From NCBI GenBank assembly GCA_016719385.1, contig JADJZA010000001.1, forward strand, positions 992,001 to 1,056,000: a stretch of 64,000 bases of DNA, read 5' to 3'. The position numbers and the translations under genes were made by a program. This document shows, piece after piece, positions 51,034 through 59,991 of the stretch. Each line of letters begins with the position of its first letter. Position 1 is the first letter of the stretch. Below the pieces are notes generated by a model, which worked only from the letters and a program-made list of their open reading frames with translations, did no database searches and was not told where the DNA came from. The DNA is from Candidatus Microthrix subdominans. GTDB taxonomy: Bacteria; Actinomycetota; Acidimicrobiia; Acidimicrobiales; Microtrichaceae.

Positions 51034-52650
51034 TCAGCCGGTGAACCTGGCGGCCAACGGGTCGGCCACATTGGCCGTCGACGGTCGACCGTTGTCTGGG
51101 GCTGGGTCGCTGTCTGTGGACGGGGCTGGCTCGATCTCCGGCGCTGGCGGTGCGCACGATTGCGGGGCCTCCTCGGGCGTGAGGCACAGGGTGTGAGTCG
51201 AGCCGTCCTTGGGGACATCGACCGAGATGAGGTCCAGTCCGGGCGCCAGCCGCTCGACGGCGGGCTCCACCGTCGTCTCGTCGACATCCAGACGCCAGCC
51301 GTCGGGGTAGCGCTTGGCCGCCGGCACAACGATCTCGGTGGGGCCCGTCGCATCGTTGTCGGCGAAGGTGACCCGAAGGGTGCGCGTCGCCGGGTCGAAG
51401 TGGTGATCGTCGGGTGCGCCGGCGATCGCCCGGGCAAAGGGCTGGACGATCTGGTCGATCTGCTCGCGATCTTGACCCTCGGGCCCGAAGGTGCAGTATC
51501 CCTCACCAAAACAGCCGTTGAACTGGGCCCACCCGGAAGTGGTCGCCTCCATCGTCTCAAGCACCTCGGCGATGTAGCGGTCGATGCCGGGGTAGGGGGT
51601 GGGGACACCCCACTCGCCCACCATCATCGGCACCGGATACGTGTCCGTATAGGTGGCGATTGCCGTCGCCCAACCTTCGAAGAAGTCTGGGTTGAAGCCG
51701 CTGGGGTCGCCGGAACCGTTGTAGATCTCGAACTCGATGTCGGTGTTGTACAAGTGAGGGAAAAACACCACCCGCTCGTCGTTGACCCGACCGAGCGACG
51801 TGGAGATGCCAAGGGAGGCCAGATTGGGGGCCTCGATGAACATCCAAGACCGAGCATCGACCGTGCGGATCGCGTCGGTGAGGCGTTGGTACATGGCGGT
51901 CAGTTGCACCGACTCGACCCGCTTGGCGGCCGTGAGCAGGTCCTCGCCTTCTCGGATCTTCCCGAACGGTTCGTTCAGTAGGTCGTAACCGATCACGTTG
52001 GGGTGATCCGCGTACTCGGCGGCGACATGGGTCCATGCGTTGGCCTGGGCGGCACGGATTTCGGGATCCTCGTACAGGTTCTCCCAGGCCGCCTGCACGC
52101 CCGGCTGGAGGTAGTCGGTGAGGAAGCTGCCCGTGGGCTCGAAGGGCAGGCCGTCATCCTTGGTGGCCCACGGTGGGATGCCATGGCCGCCGAAGGCCGA
52201 CCCGAATGTGTCCTGGTGGAAGCTGACGACCACCCAGATGCCGCGCTGCTCGGCCGCAGTGATCACGGCGTCGATGTCGTCGAGGTAGGCCTGATCGAAG
52301 TCGCCTTGCTGCGGCTCCAACTGTTCCCAGAAGAGCGACAGCCGCAGCAGGTTGAAGCCGCGAGCTGCGATGGCGTCCAGCACCTCATCGCGAGCGCCGT
52401 CTGCGGGATTGCCCGTCTTGATGTTGACACCCCGCAACTGCAGCGCCCGACCCTGGCTGTCGGCGATGTACTCGGATCCGTTGTTGCCGGTCACCTGGTC
52501 CCACGCATCCCAGGCGGGTTCGTCCTGGGCGCCGGCGGTGCCGATCGGGGCCAGCGCAAGCAGCGCAGCACACACTGTCGCCATCAGGCTCAGCCTGAGG
52601 TAGCGCTTCGTCGCGATCGTCGTCGACAGGGGCCCGTTCGCTTGAGACAT
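51034..52650 (-). CDS. secreted glycoside hydrolase family 5, endoglycoceramidase-like
   Basis: The product is about 538 residues from ATG 52650. A signal peptide (hydrophobic SLMATVCAALLALAPIG, cut near TAGA-Q) starts the protein. The GH5 barrel shows RGVNIKTGN, FNLLRLSLFWEQLEP, VVVSFHQDTFGS, the acid/base Glu227 in GYDLLNEPFG, FFPHLYN and the nucleophile Glu346 in MVGEWGVP. This motif set resembles endoglycosylceramidases, which release glycans from glycolipids. A C-terminal beta domain and a Pro/Ser/Asp-rich tail follow. The 135-residue tail of the neighbouring recombinase frame overlaps its upstream region and is not real coding. Confidence 0.9.
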   Translation of the reverse strand: MSQANGPLSTTIATKRYLRLSLMATVCAALLALAPIGTAGAQDEPAWDAWDQVTGNNGSEYIADSQGRALQLRGVNIKTGNPADGARDEVLDAIAARGFNLLRLSLFWEQLEPQQGDFDQAYLDDIDAVITAAEQRGIWVVVSFHQDTFGSAFGGHGIPPWATKDDGLPFEPTGSFLTDYLQPGVQAAWENLYEDPEIRAAQANAWTHVAAEYADHPNVIGYDLLNEPFGKIREGEDLLTAAKRVESVQLTAMYQRLTDAIRTVDARSWMFIEAPNLASLGISTSLGRVNDERVVFFPHLYNTDIEFEIYNGSGDPSGFNPDFFEGWATAIATYTDTYPVPMMVGEWGVPTPYPGIDRYIAEVLETMEATTSGWAQFNGCFGEGYCTFGPEGQDREQIDQIVQPFARAIAGAPDDHHFDPATRTLRVTFADNDATGPTEIVVPAAKRYPDGWRLDVDETTVEPAVERLAPGLDLISVDVPKDGSTHTLCLTPEEAPQSCAPPAPEIEPAPSTDSDPAPDNGRPSTANVADPLAARFTG

Positions 52651-54746
52651 GGTCGTGAGTTGCGCTTTCGCTCCGGAGCTCTCGCCGCCATCGGTGGCGA
52701 CTTGAACGCTTTCTGTGTACGAATCGGCGCTGAGCATACTGGACTCGGCGCAAACACCCTCTGGGCGACGGACGCACCACCAGCGACGCAACGTTGCCGG
52801 ATCGCCGATGGTCCGACGGGACCGGCATCGTGCCCACGTGGGGCTCGACCTCGGGTCAGCCCATAAAGTGCGTGGGTACCGGCGGCGCTGGGCCTATGCC
52901 CGTCGCCGATCCCGTGCTGGCCCCTGTAGCTCAATTGGATAGAGCATCGGACTTCTAATCCGACGGTTGCAGGTTCGAGTCCTGCCGGGGGCACCAAATC
53001 ACGCATGTTCCAACCATCGGTACGGCAGTACCGTCGCCCCCGTTGGACATCGCTCTCCCAGCCGTCCGTCGGCTCCCATCCAACGACCTCATCTTCAGCT
53101 CCAGCCCACTCGGCTGGAGCTTCTTCATTCCCGGCCGAACCCTGACGACCGAGCACGCCATCCAGTCGTCCAGTGGCTTCCTCGTCGCCGTCTCGGAGTC
53201 CCCGTAGCTCCCGCAGTTCCCTGAATGGACTGTTGAGCGTCAGCTCAACACCTTCATCTGGCACCACCTCGATGCGCTCGAAGAACGCCTGGTTCAGCTC
53301 CCGCCGTCTGACTGGCTTGGCATCCAGGTAGGTTTCCTGGCAATCCTCGGCCAGCTTCAACGCAGCATTGAGCGTCCGTTCCACCTCGGCGGACTCCATC
53401 GACGCCGCCGCTATCTCCACCTGTGCCTGGCTCATCTCCCGAGCAATCCGATCCTGCTCCGACTTCAACAGATCCAGTGGCACCGCTCCCGCCAGATGGG
53501 CCTTCAGCAGCGTCGACCGTTCACCATCCAGGTCCTGCAACCGCTTGGTTTGGACTCCCAGCTGCTCGCTGGCACCTTGGTGCATGACCTGGAGCCGAGC
53601 CAGCACCGCCCCACGTAGCTCGGCTGCCAGCTCGGTGGGGAAGACGTTCTGTTGCCACTCGGTATCAACTTGGCTCTCCAGCCAGTCGGCTCGGACGTAC
53701 CCGACCGTGCAGGCGACACCGTTCTGTCGTCCCATGCACTTGAAGTAGTCGTAGCTGCCACCGTTGCCACGGTTGCGGGAGAACACCAACCGAGAATGGC
53801 ACTCCCCGCAGAACACCGTGCCCTTCAGGTAGTGGTGGTGCTTCGACGTCTTCTCGCCAGTGGTTGCCTTGACCCTGAGCACCGTCTGGACTCGTTCGAA
53901 CAGTGCCTTGTCCACGATCGGCTCGTGGCGTCCCTTGTACTGCACTCCTCGAAACGTCACCGTTCCGACGTAGTACCGATTCCCCAACATGTGGGCCACC
54001 CGCGACTTGAGTAGCGGCTTGGATGGTCGCTTGCCGACTGACACCGAGCGCAGGCCCCGTGCATCGAGGGCATCGGCCAGTGACTGCGTGGTCCATTCCC
54101 CGGTGGCGTATTGCTCGAATGCCCAGCGCACATGCGGCGCCCGCTCAGGATCAACTTCAACGTCTGCCATACCTCTGGGTTGTCCAGGTACGGGCAGTCG
54201 GACGTTGAGGTACCCGATCGGGGCTCTCCCCGGCGTGCCACCGACCTGGGCTTTGCGGGTCATTCCCTTGAGCGCTTCGGTGCCGTTGTTGCGCGACTCG
54301 TACTCGGCCAGCGTTGCCAGGATGCCGTGCATCAGCATGCCTGCAGGCGTGTCGTCGATGTTCTCCTTGACCGAGATCACGGTGGCGCCAGCCGCTCGTA
54401 GTTCGAACAGCATGTTGGCGTCGTCTCGACGGTTCCGAGCGAACCTGTTGATCTTGTCCAAGATGACGTAGTCGATATCTCGGTCGGCCTGCACTCGACT
54501 GACCATCTTGCGAAACTGTGGCCGGTCGACTGTCTTGGCCGACTCACCACGGTCGACGTACTCATCGACCACTTCAGCCCCCAACTCCTCGGCCTTGCGG
54601 AGGCATGACTCCCGCTGGGCGGGCAGCGACAATCCCTCAGGGTCCAGATCAGTCTTAGCTTGCTTAGCGGTACTGACCCGCAGGTACAAAACAGCCCGCG
54701 TCGGGCGGGCTGCTGGGTCGGTCTGGTTGGTCGTGGTGGCGGTCAT
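52590..54746 (-). CDS. large serine recombinase of the tRNA-Arg element
   Basis: The product from ATG 54746 opens with the serine recombinase domain: catalytic Ser25 in LYLRVSTAKQ, then DYVILDKINRFARNRRDDAN and MHGILATLAEYESR. A recombinase domain (GYLNVRLPV..., AFEQYATGEW), a zinc ribbon (FCGECHSRLVF, FKCMGRQNGVACTVGYV) and a coiled coil follow. The element-derived part covers about 583 residues. The frame then runs antisense through tRNA-Arg (PAGLEPATVG is a typical tRNA shadow) and 135 more codons into chromosomal DNA. Thus the natural stop was probably lost on integration. Its start overlaps the ImmA-like stop (ATGA). Confidence 0.9.
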   Translation of the reverse strand: MTATTTNQTDPAARPTRAVLYLRVSTAKQAKTDLDPEGLSLPAQRESCLRKAEELGAEVVDEYVDRGESAKTVDRPQFRKMVSRVQADRDIDYVILDKINRFARNRRDDANMLFELRAAGATVISVKENIDDTPAGMLMHGILATLAEYESRNNGTEALKGMTRKAQVGGTPGRAPIGYLNVRLPVPGQPRGMADVEVDPERAPHVRWAFEQYATGEWTTQSLADALDARGLRSVSVGKRPSKPLLKSRVAHMLGNRYYVGTVTFRGVQYKGRHEPIVDKALFERVQTVLRVKATTGEKTSKHHHYLKGTVFCGECHSRLVFSRNRGNGGSYDYFKCMGRQNGVACTVGYVRADWLESQVDTEWQQNVFPTELAAELRGAVLARLQVMHQGASEQLGVQTKRLQDLDGERSTLLKAHLAGAVPLDLLKSEQDRIAREMSQAQVEIAAASMESAEVERTLNAALKLAEDCQETYLDAKPVRRRELNQAFFERIEVVPDEGVELTLNSPFRELRELRGLRDGDEEATGRLDGVLGRQGSAGNEEAPAEWAGAEDEVVGWEPTDGWESDVQRGRRYCRTDGWNMRDLVPPAGLEPATVGLEVRCSIQLSYRGQHGIGDGHRPSAAGTHALYGLTRGRAPRGHDAGPVGPSAIRQRCVAGGASVAQRVFAPSPVCSAPIRTQKAFKSPPMAARAPERKRNSRPCLKRTGPCRRRSRRSATSG
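52920..52996 (+). tRNA. tRNA-Arg(TCT)
   Basis: The tRNA has acceptor GCCCCTG/CGGGGGC, anticodon loop CTTCTAA giving TCT, a T-arm GCAGG/CCTGC and encoded CCA. Its 3' end is the likely integration site of the element to the right. Confidence 0.96.
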
Positions 54747-55447
54747 GTCAGCGATCCTTGCGCTGTCGCCAGCCCAAAGGAAGGCCAGACAGCAGGTGCT
54801 GCCGCTCGTTCGTAGCGGCGCCCCTTCGCCAGACTGCCAACCCCGCCGCAACGTCGCCTGGTGCTGGTCAGTCCCAACTGGTGCAACCGCAGTCCCATGG
54901 CAGCTCGGGACACCCCAAAGTGTGCCGCCAGGTCGTCAGGTCGCTGGTTGCCCTGCCCCCAGGCTGCCTTGACAGATAGTCGTGGCATGAGCAGGCAGGC
55001 GGCGAAGTAGTCGCAGATGGTCTCTGCTCGCTGACCCGACGGTGCTCCATCCCGTCCTGGGTAGAGCATCTCAATGTACGGATTGTCCAGCACGTGCTTG
55101 AGTTCATGCGCCAGCGTGAAGCGTCGCCTCGTCCAGTGGTCATCGCCGTTTATGGCGATCACCCAACGACTGCGACTCCATTCAGAGAACCCCGACACCG
55201 GTAGCCCAACCTGGGAACGCACGTGGAGCCGTGGCAACGACGCCACCGCATCGAGGTCGACCATCGGGCCATCCAGATCCAGCAAGTTGCGCAGCCGTCC
55301 CGCTTGACGCTCAGCAATAGAGCGAGCTTCGTGAACTTCCAGCGGGCGGGGCGGCATCAGGGCGCGCACCGCTGCCAAGACTTGGTGACGAGGCAAGGCC
55401 GCTGTCGACAGAGCTGCCAGGTTCAGTGTCGTAGATTGTGTTGTCAT
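54743..55447 (-). CDS. ImmA/IrrE-family metallopeptidase
   Basis: The product is 234 residues from ATG 55447, chosen for the GAAAGGGGG ribosome site. The zinc motif HELKH is at residues 114-118, preceded by RRRFTLAHE, and followed by the third-ligand region AETICDYFAACLLMP (AExxAxxFA type). The last 70 residues have a helix-turn-helix-like segment (DDLAAHFGVSRAAMGLRL). In ICEBs1, ImmA cleaves the repressor ImmR; the neighbouring XRE gene suggests a similar pair. It overlaps the recombinase start, tying derepression to integration functions. Confidence 0.88.
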   Translation of the reverse strand: MTTQSTTLNLAALSTAALPRHQVLAAVRALMPPRPLEVHEARSIAERQAGRLRNLLDLDGPMVDLDAVASLPRLHVRSQVGLPVSGFSEWSRSRWVIAINGDDHWTRRRFTLAHELKHVLDNPYIEMLYPGRDGAPSGQRAETICDYFAACLLMPRLSVKAAWGQGNQRPDDLAAHFGVSRAAMGLRLHQLGLTSTRRRCGGVGSLAKGRRYERAAAPAVWPSFGLATAQGSLT

Positions 55448-55586
55448 AGTGCCCCCTTTCGTGGAAGTCGTTGTTAGTTGGTAGTTCATAGTTGGTAGAA
55501 AGTAGGGAGGGGCGAAGCTCCAACCATCCAGCATTGATGGTGGTCGATTCGCATCCTTCCTGCCCCTTGATACTTCTTTCGAAGTT

Positions 55587-55991
55587 TCACGCAGCCCGCT
55601 GGTCGCCGCCAGGCTTGCCTCGCTCTTTGACCTCGTACTTCTCGCTGACGAAGCTGAAGTACTCATGCAAGGCTTGGGCTGCCTCGTCGCTCATGTCGTA
55701 CTTGGCTCGCAGATACGGTGTGAAGGCCGGGAGTCCTTCGGGAGCATCCAGCCCTGCCAGGGCGAACAAGTCCCGCTCGTCCAGCTCCAGCACCCGGCTG
55801 AGTCGCTGGAGCACCGCAGGCTTGGCCGTTTGGTAGTCCCCGGCCTCCAGCCGTGCCAGGAAGGAGTGGTGCAGCTGCACCAGTGGCGCCAGCTGACGAA
55901 GCGACAGTGCCAGAGCCTCTCGTGCCCTACGAATCGCGTCACCGAGACGTACCCCATCTGGTTCAATCTGTTTCGTATTGCTATCTGCCAT
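55587..55991 (-). CDS. XRE-family repressor
   Basis: The product is 134 residues from ATG 55991 (MADSNTKQIEPDG), behind AAAGGAAG. The helix-turn-helix lies in LGDAIRRAREALALSLRQLA and HHSFLARLEAGDYQTAKPAV (about residues 14-60), and a helical C-terminal domain (YLRAKYDMSDEAAQALHEYF) follows. It lies 139 bases upstream of the ImmA-like gene on the same strand. It is the likely repressor of the element, with the ImmA-like peptidase as its inactivator. Confidence 0.85.
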   Translation of the reverse strand: MADSNTKQIEPDGVRLGDAIRRAREALALSLRQLAPLVQLHHSFLARLEAGDYQTAKPAVLQRLSRVLELDERDLFALAGLDAPEGLPAFTPYLRAKYDMSDEAAQALHEYFSFVSEKYEVKERGKPGGDQRAA

Positions 55992-56055
55992 CTCCACTTC
56001 CTTTCGTTCTACTACAATTGTACGCTCCACGTCGCGAATGGTAAACAGTATTTGT

Positions 56056-57201
56056 TCATTCTACAACAGCATGTAGGGATACCATGGCTTGCTCATAGGA
56101 TTCGATTAGTGCTGGTCCGACCTGGTTCAGGCTGAACTGTTCTGCAGTGACGTGTTGCTTCGTAATAAGCTCTTTGCGTTCTGCATTATCTAAAGATAGG
56201 ACCCTTCGGGCAGCCTCAGCGAAAGCTCCGGGGTTGGATGGCGGAAAGAGTTGGCTTTCATGCCCCTGCAAGGTGCTTGCGTAGCCTGGGTTGGAAGCAG
56301 CAATGACTGGGACGCCGGATCTCATTGCTTCCACTAGAACGAGACCGAAACTCTCGCCGCCGATGGCTGGGTAGACGGCCATCGCGGATCGACGCAGATG
56401 GTCAACCATTTCGTCATCCGAGAGACGGCCTAGAAAAGACACCCGTGATTGCAGCCCGAGTTGGCCCGTGATCCGTTCCAGGCGGTGCCGCTCTGGACCA
56501 TCGCCAATTAGCTGCAAGGGAGGAGCATCGCTCCATTGGTTCGCAAGCTCGGCGTAGCCGTGCAGCAAGGACTCAACTCCCTTTCGTTTCGCGAGACGAC
56601 CGGTGTAGGTGATGACCGGATCCGTGTGAGTGGTTTTGGTAACCGATCCCAACTGAACAGGTGGGGGCACGACGTCGCACGCTCGCCCAGTGACCGACGA
56701 GGCAAACTCGGCAACCATCCCCGAAGTGGCCGTTAGGCCGTCGAGCTTGCGATCAAGGTGTCTACTCAGTCGGCCGACAGCCCCGAGTAGAACCTCGTCC
56801 GACTTTCCCATAGGCATCAAGTGATAGGTGCCGACCACCGCAGTGGCGGTCCTTCCCAGCGCTCGCCTAACCCGAGCCCCTACAAAGGGCCCATCGGGCA
56901 GTTGCACATGGGCAATATCGAATCCGCCCTCACGGAGCAGATCCATACTTCGCTGCGCACGCCGGGGGAAGACTGCAGCTCCGAACTCATTACCATTTCC
57001 AGACATCGACACTGTGCGTGCGAGGGTGTGAACGGTTCCCGAGTGCGCCTCGTAGGGTTCGGAGCGCGGTCCACTCGTAAAGTAGTGAACGTCGATGCCT
57101 TGGTCGGCCATCCATTCACCGACTGTTGCCGTGTAGCGTTGCACGCCATCCTGGCGTTCAATCGGCCCATCCGTAACTAACGCGAGACGTTCAATACTCA
57201 T
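56056..57201 (-). CDS. glycosyltransferase family 4
   Basis: The product is 381 residues of the GT-B fold. The N-terminal half begins LALVTDGPIERQDGVQRYT with a GGIxR-like loop. The C-terminal half has ITYTGRLAKRKGVESLLHGYAE, LQLIGDGPERHRLE, VSFLGRLSDDEM and the nucleotide-sugar site ESFGLVLVEAMRSGVPVIAA (E-x7-E). It probably transfers a sugar to a lipid or polymer. The start overlaps the membrane protein gene by 11 bases. It appears to be cargo in the element, perhaps changing the cell surface. Confidence 0.9.
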   Translation of the reverse strand: MSIERLALVTDGPIERQDGVQRYTATVGEWMADQGIDVHYFTSGPRSEPYEAHSGTVHTLARTVSMSGNGNEFGAAVFPRRAQRSMDLLREGGFDIAHVQLPDGPFVGARVRRALGRTATAVVGTYHLMPMGKSDEVLLGAVGRLSRHLDRKLDGLTATSGMVAEFASSVTGRACDVVPPPVQLGSVTKTTHTDPVITYTGRLAKRKGVESLLHGYAELANQWSDAPPLQLIGDGPERHRLERITGQLGLQSRVSFLGRLSDDEMVDHLRRSAMAVYPAIGGESFGLVLVEAMRSGVPVIAASNPGYASTLQGHESQLFPPSNPGAFAEAARRVLSLDNAERKELITKQHVTAEQFSLNQVGPALIESYEQAMVSLHAVVE

Positions 57202-57979
57202 TTGGCTTTTCCGTACCTTCTACATCAATTGTAGTCCTTTTAGTAAACTTTTGCCAATATTGGACAATCACCCATAGGCCGACCGTGTGCTCCAGAACGC
57301 GCCAAATCGCCCAAAGTCCGACGACCGCAAATGCGGGCCAAGTCGACATGGCCGATGCCTTCGCGTTGACTGGCGAGAAGGCTGCCAAGTACAGCACAGC
57401 GAATGCGACAGCTAGTAGGAACCGTGAGAAGGCGAGCAGGTCGAGCTGTTTGTCTCCAAACATCGACCGGGCATCCTGCGACAGTTCGATGTCCACAGTT
57501 GCGCCCTTTGTCGGCGGGTTACGTCGTTTGACCTCTGCCACCTTCATGAAGATGGCTTGGAGAAGACAGATTGCTATCAGGTTGATGACCAACGCCGAGA
57601 TAGGAACGACCGCCATCCAAATGTTGGTGCCAGCAGTTTGGCGGACCAGGAACTGAAATGGGAAGAACGTAAAGACGAGGAACGACAACGCAAGAATGCC
57701 TGTTTGCACTCCCTGGCTTCTACCGAATTTTGCGCTCCGAATGATCTGATTGAGGTTGTACCATGCGTCGATCGACACGGCCGTGACGCCGAGGATGGTC
57801 ACCGCCCAAACGGTTCGGGCTCCTTGAAACTCCGTCCAAGTTGCGTCGGGTAGCCCGGTTCCGAGCGCCACCCCGAGCGATGCACTGAGCAGCACGCTGT
57901 ACAGAATCTCCAACTGTCGAGACCAGAAGGTCGGATCGTTCGATTCTCTCTGCTGCGGTTCGTCTGTCACGTCGTTCAT
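57191..57979 (-). CDS. multi-pass membrane protein, unknown
   Basis: The product is 262 residues from ATG 57979 (MNDVTDEPQQRESNDP). Four to six hydrophobic helices are visible, e.g. ILYSVLLSASLGVALG, VWAVTILGVTAVSI, ILALSFLVFTFFPFQFL, VVPISALVINLIAICLL, LLAVAFAVLYLAAFS and FAVVGLWAIWRVLEHT. A cytoplasmic loop (VKRRNPPTKGATVDIELS) separates two halves. No family recognised. It is translationally coupled to the glycosyltransferase, so it might export or anchor that enzyme's product. Confidence 0.7.
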   Translation of the reverse strand: MNDVTDEPQQRESNDPTFWSRQLEILYSVLLSASLGVALGTGLPDATWTEFQGARTVWAVTILGVTAVSIDAWYNLNQIIRSAKFGRSQGVQTGILALSFLVFTFFPFQFLVRQTAGTNIWMAVVPISALVINLIAICLLQAIFMKVAEVKRRNPPTKGATVDIELSQDARSMFGDKQLDLLAFSRFLLAVAFAVLYLAAFSPVNAKASAMSTWPAFAVVGLWAIWRVLEHTVGLWVIVQYWQKFTKRTTIDVEGTEKPNEY

Positions 57980-58049
57980 CTGAGCCTCCAACCGCCGCAT
58001 GGATGAACCGGCCAGCGTACCAAGGGGCGGCGCAACCACGAACGGTGAG

Positions 58050-58727
58050 CTACAACAACCCAAACACATACACCCCACGTCCTCCCTCAACCACCCGTAT
58101 CTCCCCATTCATCTCCATGTCTCGTACCCAGCCTTCAACATCCAGCTGCACATACGGCCACAGTCCTTCGGGTACGCCAGGGAAGTGGTCGATCGACACC
58201 CCCATGTCGTCGAGCATCGACTCAGCCCACTCAGTGGTGGAGCTGAATTCCCCCTCAAAGCGCTCCTCGAAGCTGTGGAACGGATCATCCTCGGGCGCCA
58301 TGTCCCGAATGTCATCCCACCAGACCCCGAAGGCAGCGCCGTGCTCGACAATGCCCTGCGCCAGCTCGCCAATTTCCGCCAGCGACTGGTACTCACCGAT
58401 GCGCACGTTGCCGAAACCCTCGTAGTCGTGGACGGCGTACTCCTCAGCAACCTCCCCATACCGCTCAGCCGTCGGTGATTCTGCCAGCATCTCCTGGGCA
58501 ACCTCACCGAGAATCTCAGCCTCGTGGTCTGCATCGACCCAGCGCCCATGTAGGACCCCGGCGTTGTAGTCGGTCAGCGATGCCAGGTAGATGCGGGGCG
58601 GAGTCGGAGGCCGTTCTCGACTCAGTCGCCCTTCTTCTCCATGCACAGCAGCCTGGACCACCTCGTCATCTGCCGCGTCCACCGCACCCTCTGCTTGCTG
58701 TGCTCCGCTCGTCTCGTCAATCCTCAT
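58050..58727 (-). CDS. ardA: antirestriction protein ArdA
   Basis: The product is 225 residues from ATG 58727 (behind gaggagg). After a charged lead, PPRIYLASLTDYNAGVLHGR starts the ArdA fold, with YAVHDYEGFGNVRIGEYQSL in the middle and GEIRVVEGGRGVYVF at the end. ArdA is an acidic, elongated DNA mimic that blocks Type I restriction enzymes during conjugation. The predicted protein is very acidic, as expected. It overlaps the methyltransferase stop by 11 bases. Confidence 0.9.
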   Translation of the reverse strand: MRIDETSGAQQAEGAVDAADDEVVQAAVHGEEGRLSRERPPTPPRIYLASLTDYNAGVLHGRWVDADHEAEILGEVAQEMLAESPTAERYGEVAEEYAVHDYEGFGNVRIGEYQSLAEIGELAQGIVEHGAAFGVWWDDIRDMAPEDDPFHSFEERFEGEFSSTTEWAESMLDDMGVSIDHFPGVPEGLWPYVQLDVEGWVRDMEMNGEIRVVEGGRGVYVFGLL

Positions 58728-59991
58728 GTTCCACCTCCTCTCGGGTCGCTCCGCGCCCGTTACGTGCTTGTTTCTCTCCGTCGACGACCGTCGTGGTGTC
58801 GACCACCGTTTCCGTTGCTGCCTCACGCTCGGCGCGAGCGCCAGCGATCCGCTGCTCAGCCAGCCCGATGAACTCCTCACTGAGCTCAATTCCCAGCCAG
58901 CGCCGTCCCAGCCGCTCCGCCACCACGCCGACCGTGCCCGCCCCCATGAACGGATCGAGCACCAGCCCTGGTTGCCAGTCTCGTTTGGCGCAACTACAGG
59001 ACTTTCTGACCACCGCTCGTACTGCCAACGAACCGAGCCGCTGCTCCAGTGGCGGTCGCCGCCAAGCCGTCCCACAGCTCAGACAGGTCCGTTCCGGGCA
59101 GCCTGCCAGCAGTGGGCGCTCGACCAGCCCTTCGGGGAAGGTGGCGAAGTGGGCACCGCGGTAGGCGGCAGTCGGTTGTGTCCAGACATCACCTGGGTTC
59201 TTGCCCAGCGGATGCGACGACCGCCCAGCCCGCTTCATCGCACTCAGCCCTGAATTGTCCCCGGCCAGCGGTCCCGACCAGCTCGGCCGACCACCAGCTG
59301 CCGCCTCGTACTTGGCGGCACATCCACGCTTGCCCGATGGCTTCTTGCGAGTCGTCCCCTCAGTTGGCGCCACCCGCACCGCATCCAGGTCAAAGAAGTA
59401 GCTGCGTGAACGCACCAACAGGTAGATCGGCTCCCAGGTGCAGCTCAGCCGATCCCGTACCGAGGCGGGCATCGGGTTGGGCTTGGCCCAGACCAGCTTG
59501 TTTCTGACCACCCAGCCGTCTTCAATGAGTCCCACCAGCAGCCGCTCAGGCCCCAGCAGCAGACTCTTGGGCGGGGCACCGTGCTTGTCATGGCGGGAGT
59601 AGGTGTCACCCAGGTTCAACCAGACCGACCCGTCCTCCTTGAGGACTCGTGCCACCTCGGCCATGACCGCCCGCAGCCCTGACACCCACTGGGCAACCGT
59701 CTGCTCCGCACCCAGTTGTCCATCCACTCCGTAGTTGCGCAGCAGAAAGTAGGGAGGCGAGGTCACCACAGTGTCGACCGATCCCGTCGACAGCTCCTGC
59801 AGCCGTTCCAGCGCGTCACCAAGCAGAATCCGCCCACAACCACCCCGACCACCGACCTCATCTGCCTCGACCAGCTCAACCACTTCCTTATCTGTCCGAG
59901 CGGCAGCGCCGCTCGTTGGTCGACCTGCAGCCCCTTGCAGCTCTGCGCCCTGGCCGTCTGCCTTCTCCATTCGTCCTTCGTTCTTCGTCAT
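58717..59991 (-). CDS. site-specific DNA methyltransferase
   Basis: The product is a 424-residue amino-methyltransferase. The catalytic motif IV is TSPPYF (SPPY, residues 78-81), as in beta-class m4C or m6A enzymes; the SAM motif is DPFMGAGTVGVVAERLGRRW from residue 346, so motif IV comes first (beta order). A central region with cysteines (CPERTCLSCGTAW and CSCA) may bind zinc. No partner endonuclease is adjacent, so it is an orphan methylase, likely to protect the element from host restriction. Confidence 0.9.
   Translation of the reverse strand: MTKNEGRMEKADGQGAELQGAAGRPTSGAAARTDKEVVELVEADEVGGRGGCGRILLGDALERLQELSTGSVDTVVTSPPYFLLRNYGVDGQLGAEQTVAQWVSGLRAVMAEVARVLKEDGSVWLNLGDTYSRHDKHGAPPKSLLLGPERLLVGLIEDGWVVRNKLVWAKPNPMPASVRDRLSCTWEPIYLLVRSRSYFFDLDAVRVAPTEGTTRKKPSGKRGCAAKYEAAAGGRPSWSGPLAGDNSGLSAMKRAGRSSHPLGKNPGDVWTQPTAAYRGAHFATFPEGLVERPLLAGCPERTCLSCGTAWRRPPLEQRLGSLAVRAVVRKSCSCAKRDWQPGLVLDPFMGAGTVGVVAERLGRRWLGIELSEEFIGLAEQRIAGARAEREAATETVVDTTTVVDGEKQARNGRGATREEVEHED

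Noticed and set aside
52590..53000. Last 135 codons of the recombinase frame as a real protein domain
   Set aside because: It is antisense to tRNA-Arg and to the upstream region of the GH5 gene; PAGLEPATVG is the usual translation of a tRNA shadow.
57216..57236. Sequence like the CAATTGTA site near 56012, possible shared operator
   Set aside because: It lies within the coding end of the membrane protein gene and the match is short; chance is likely.
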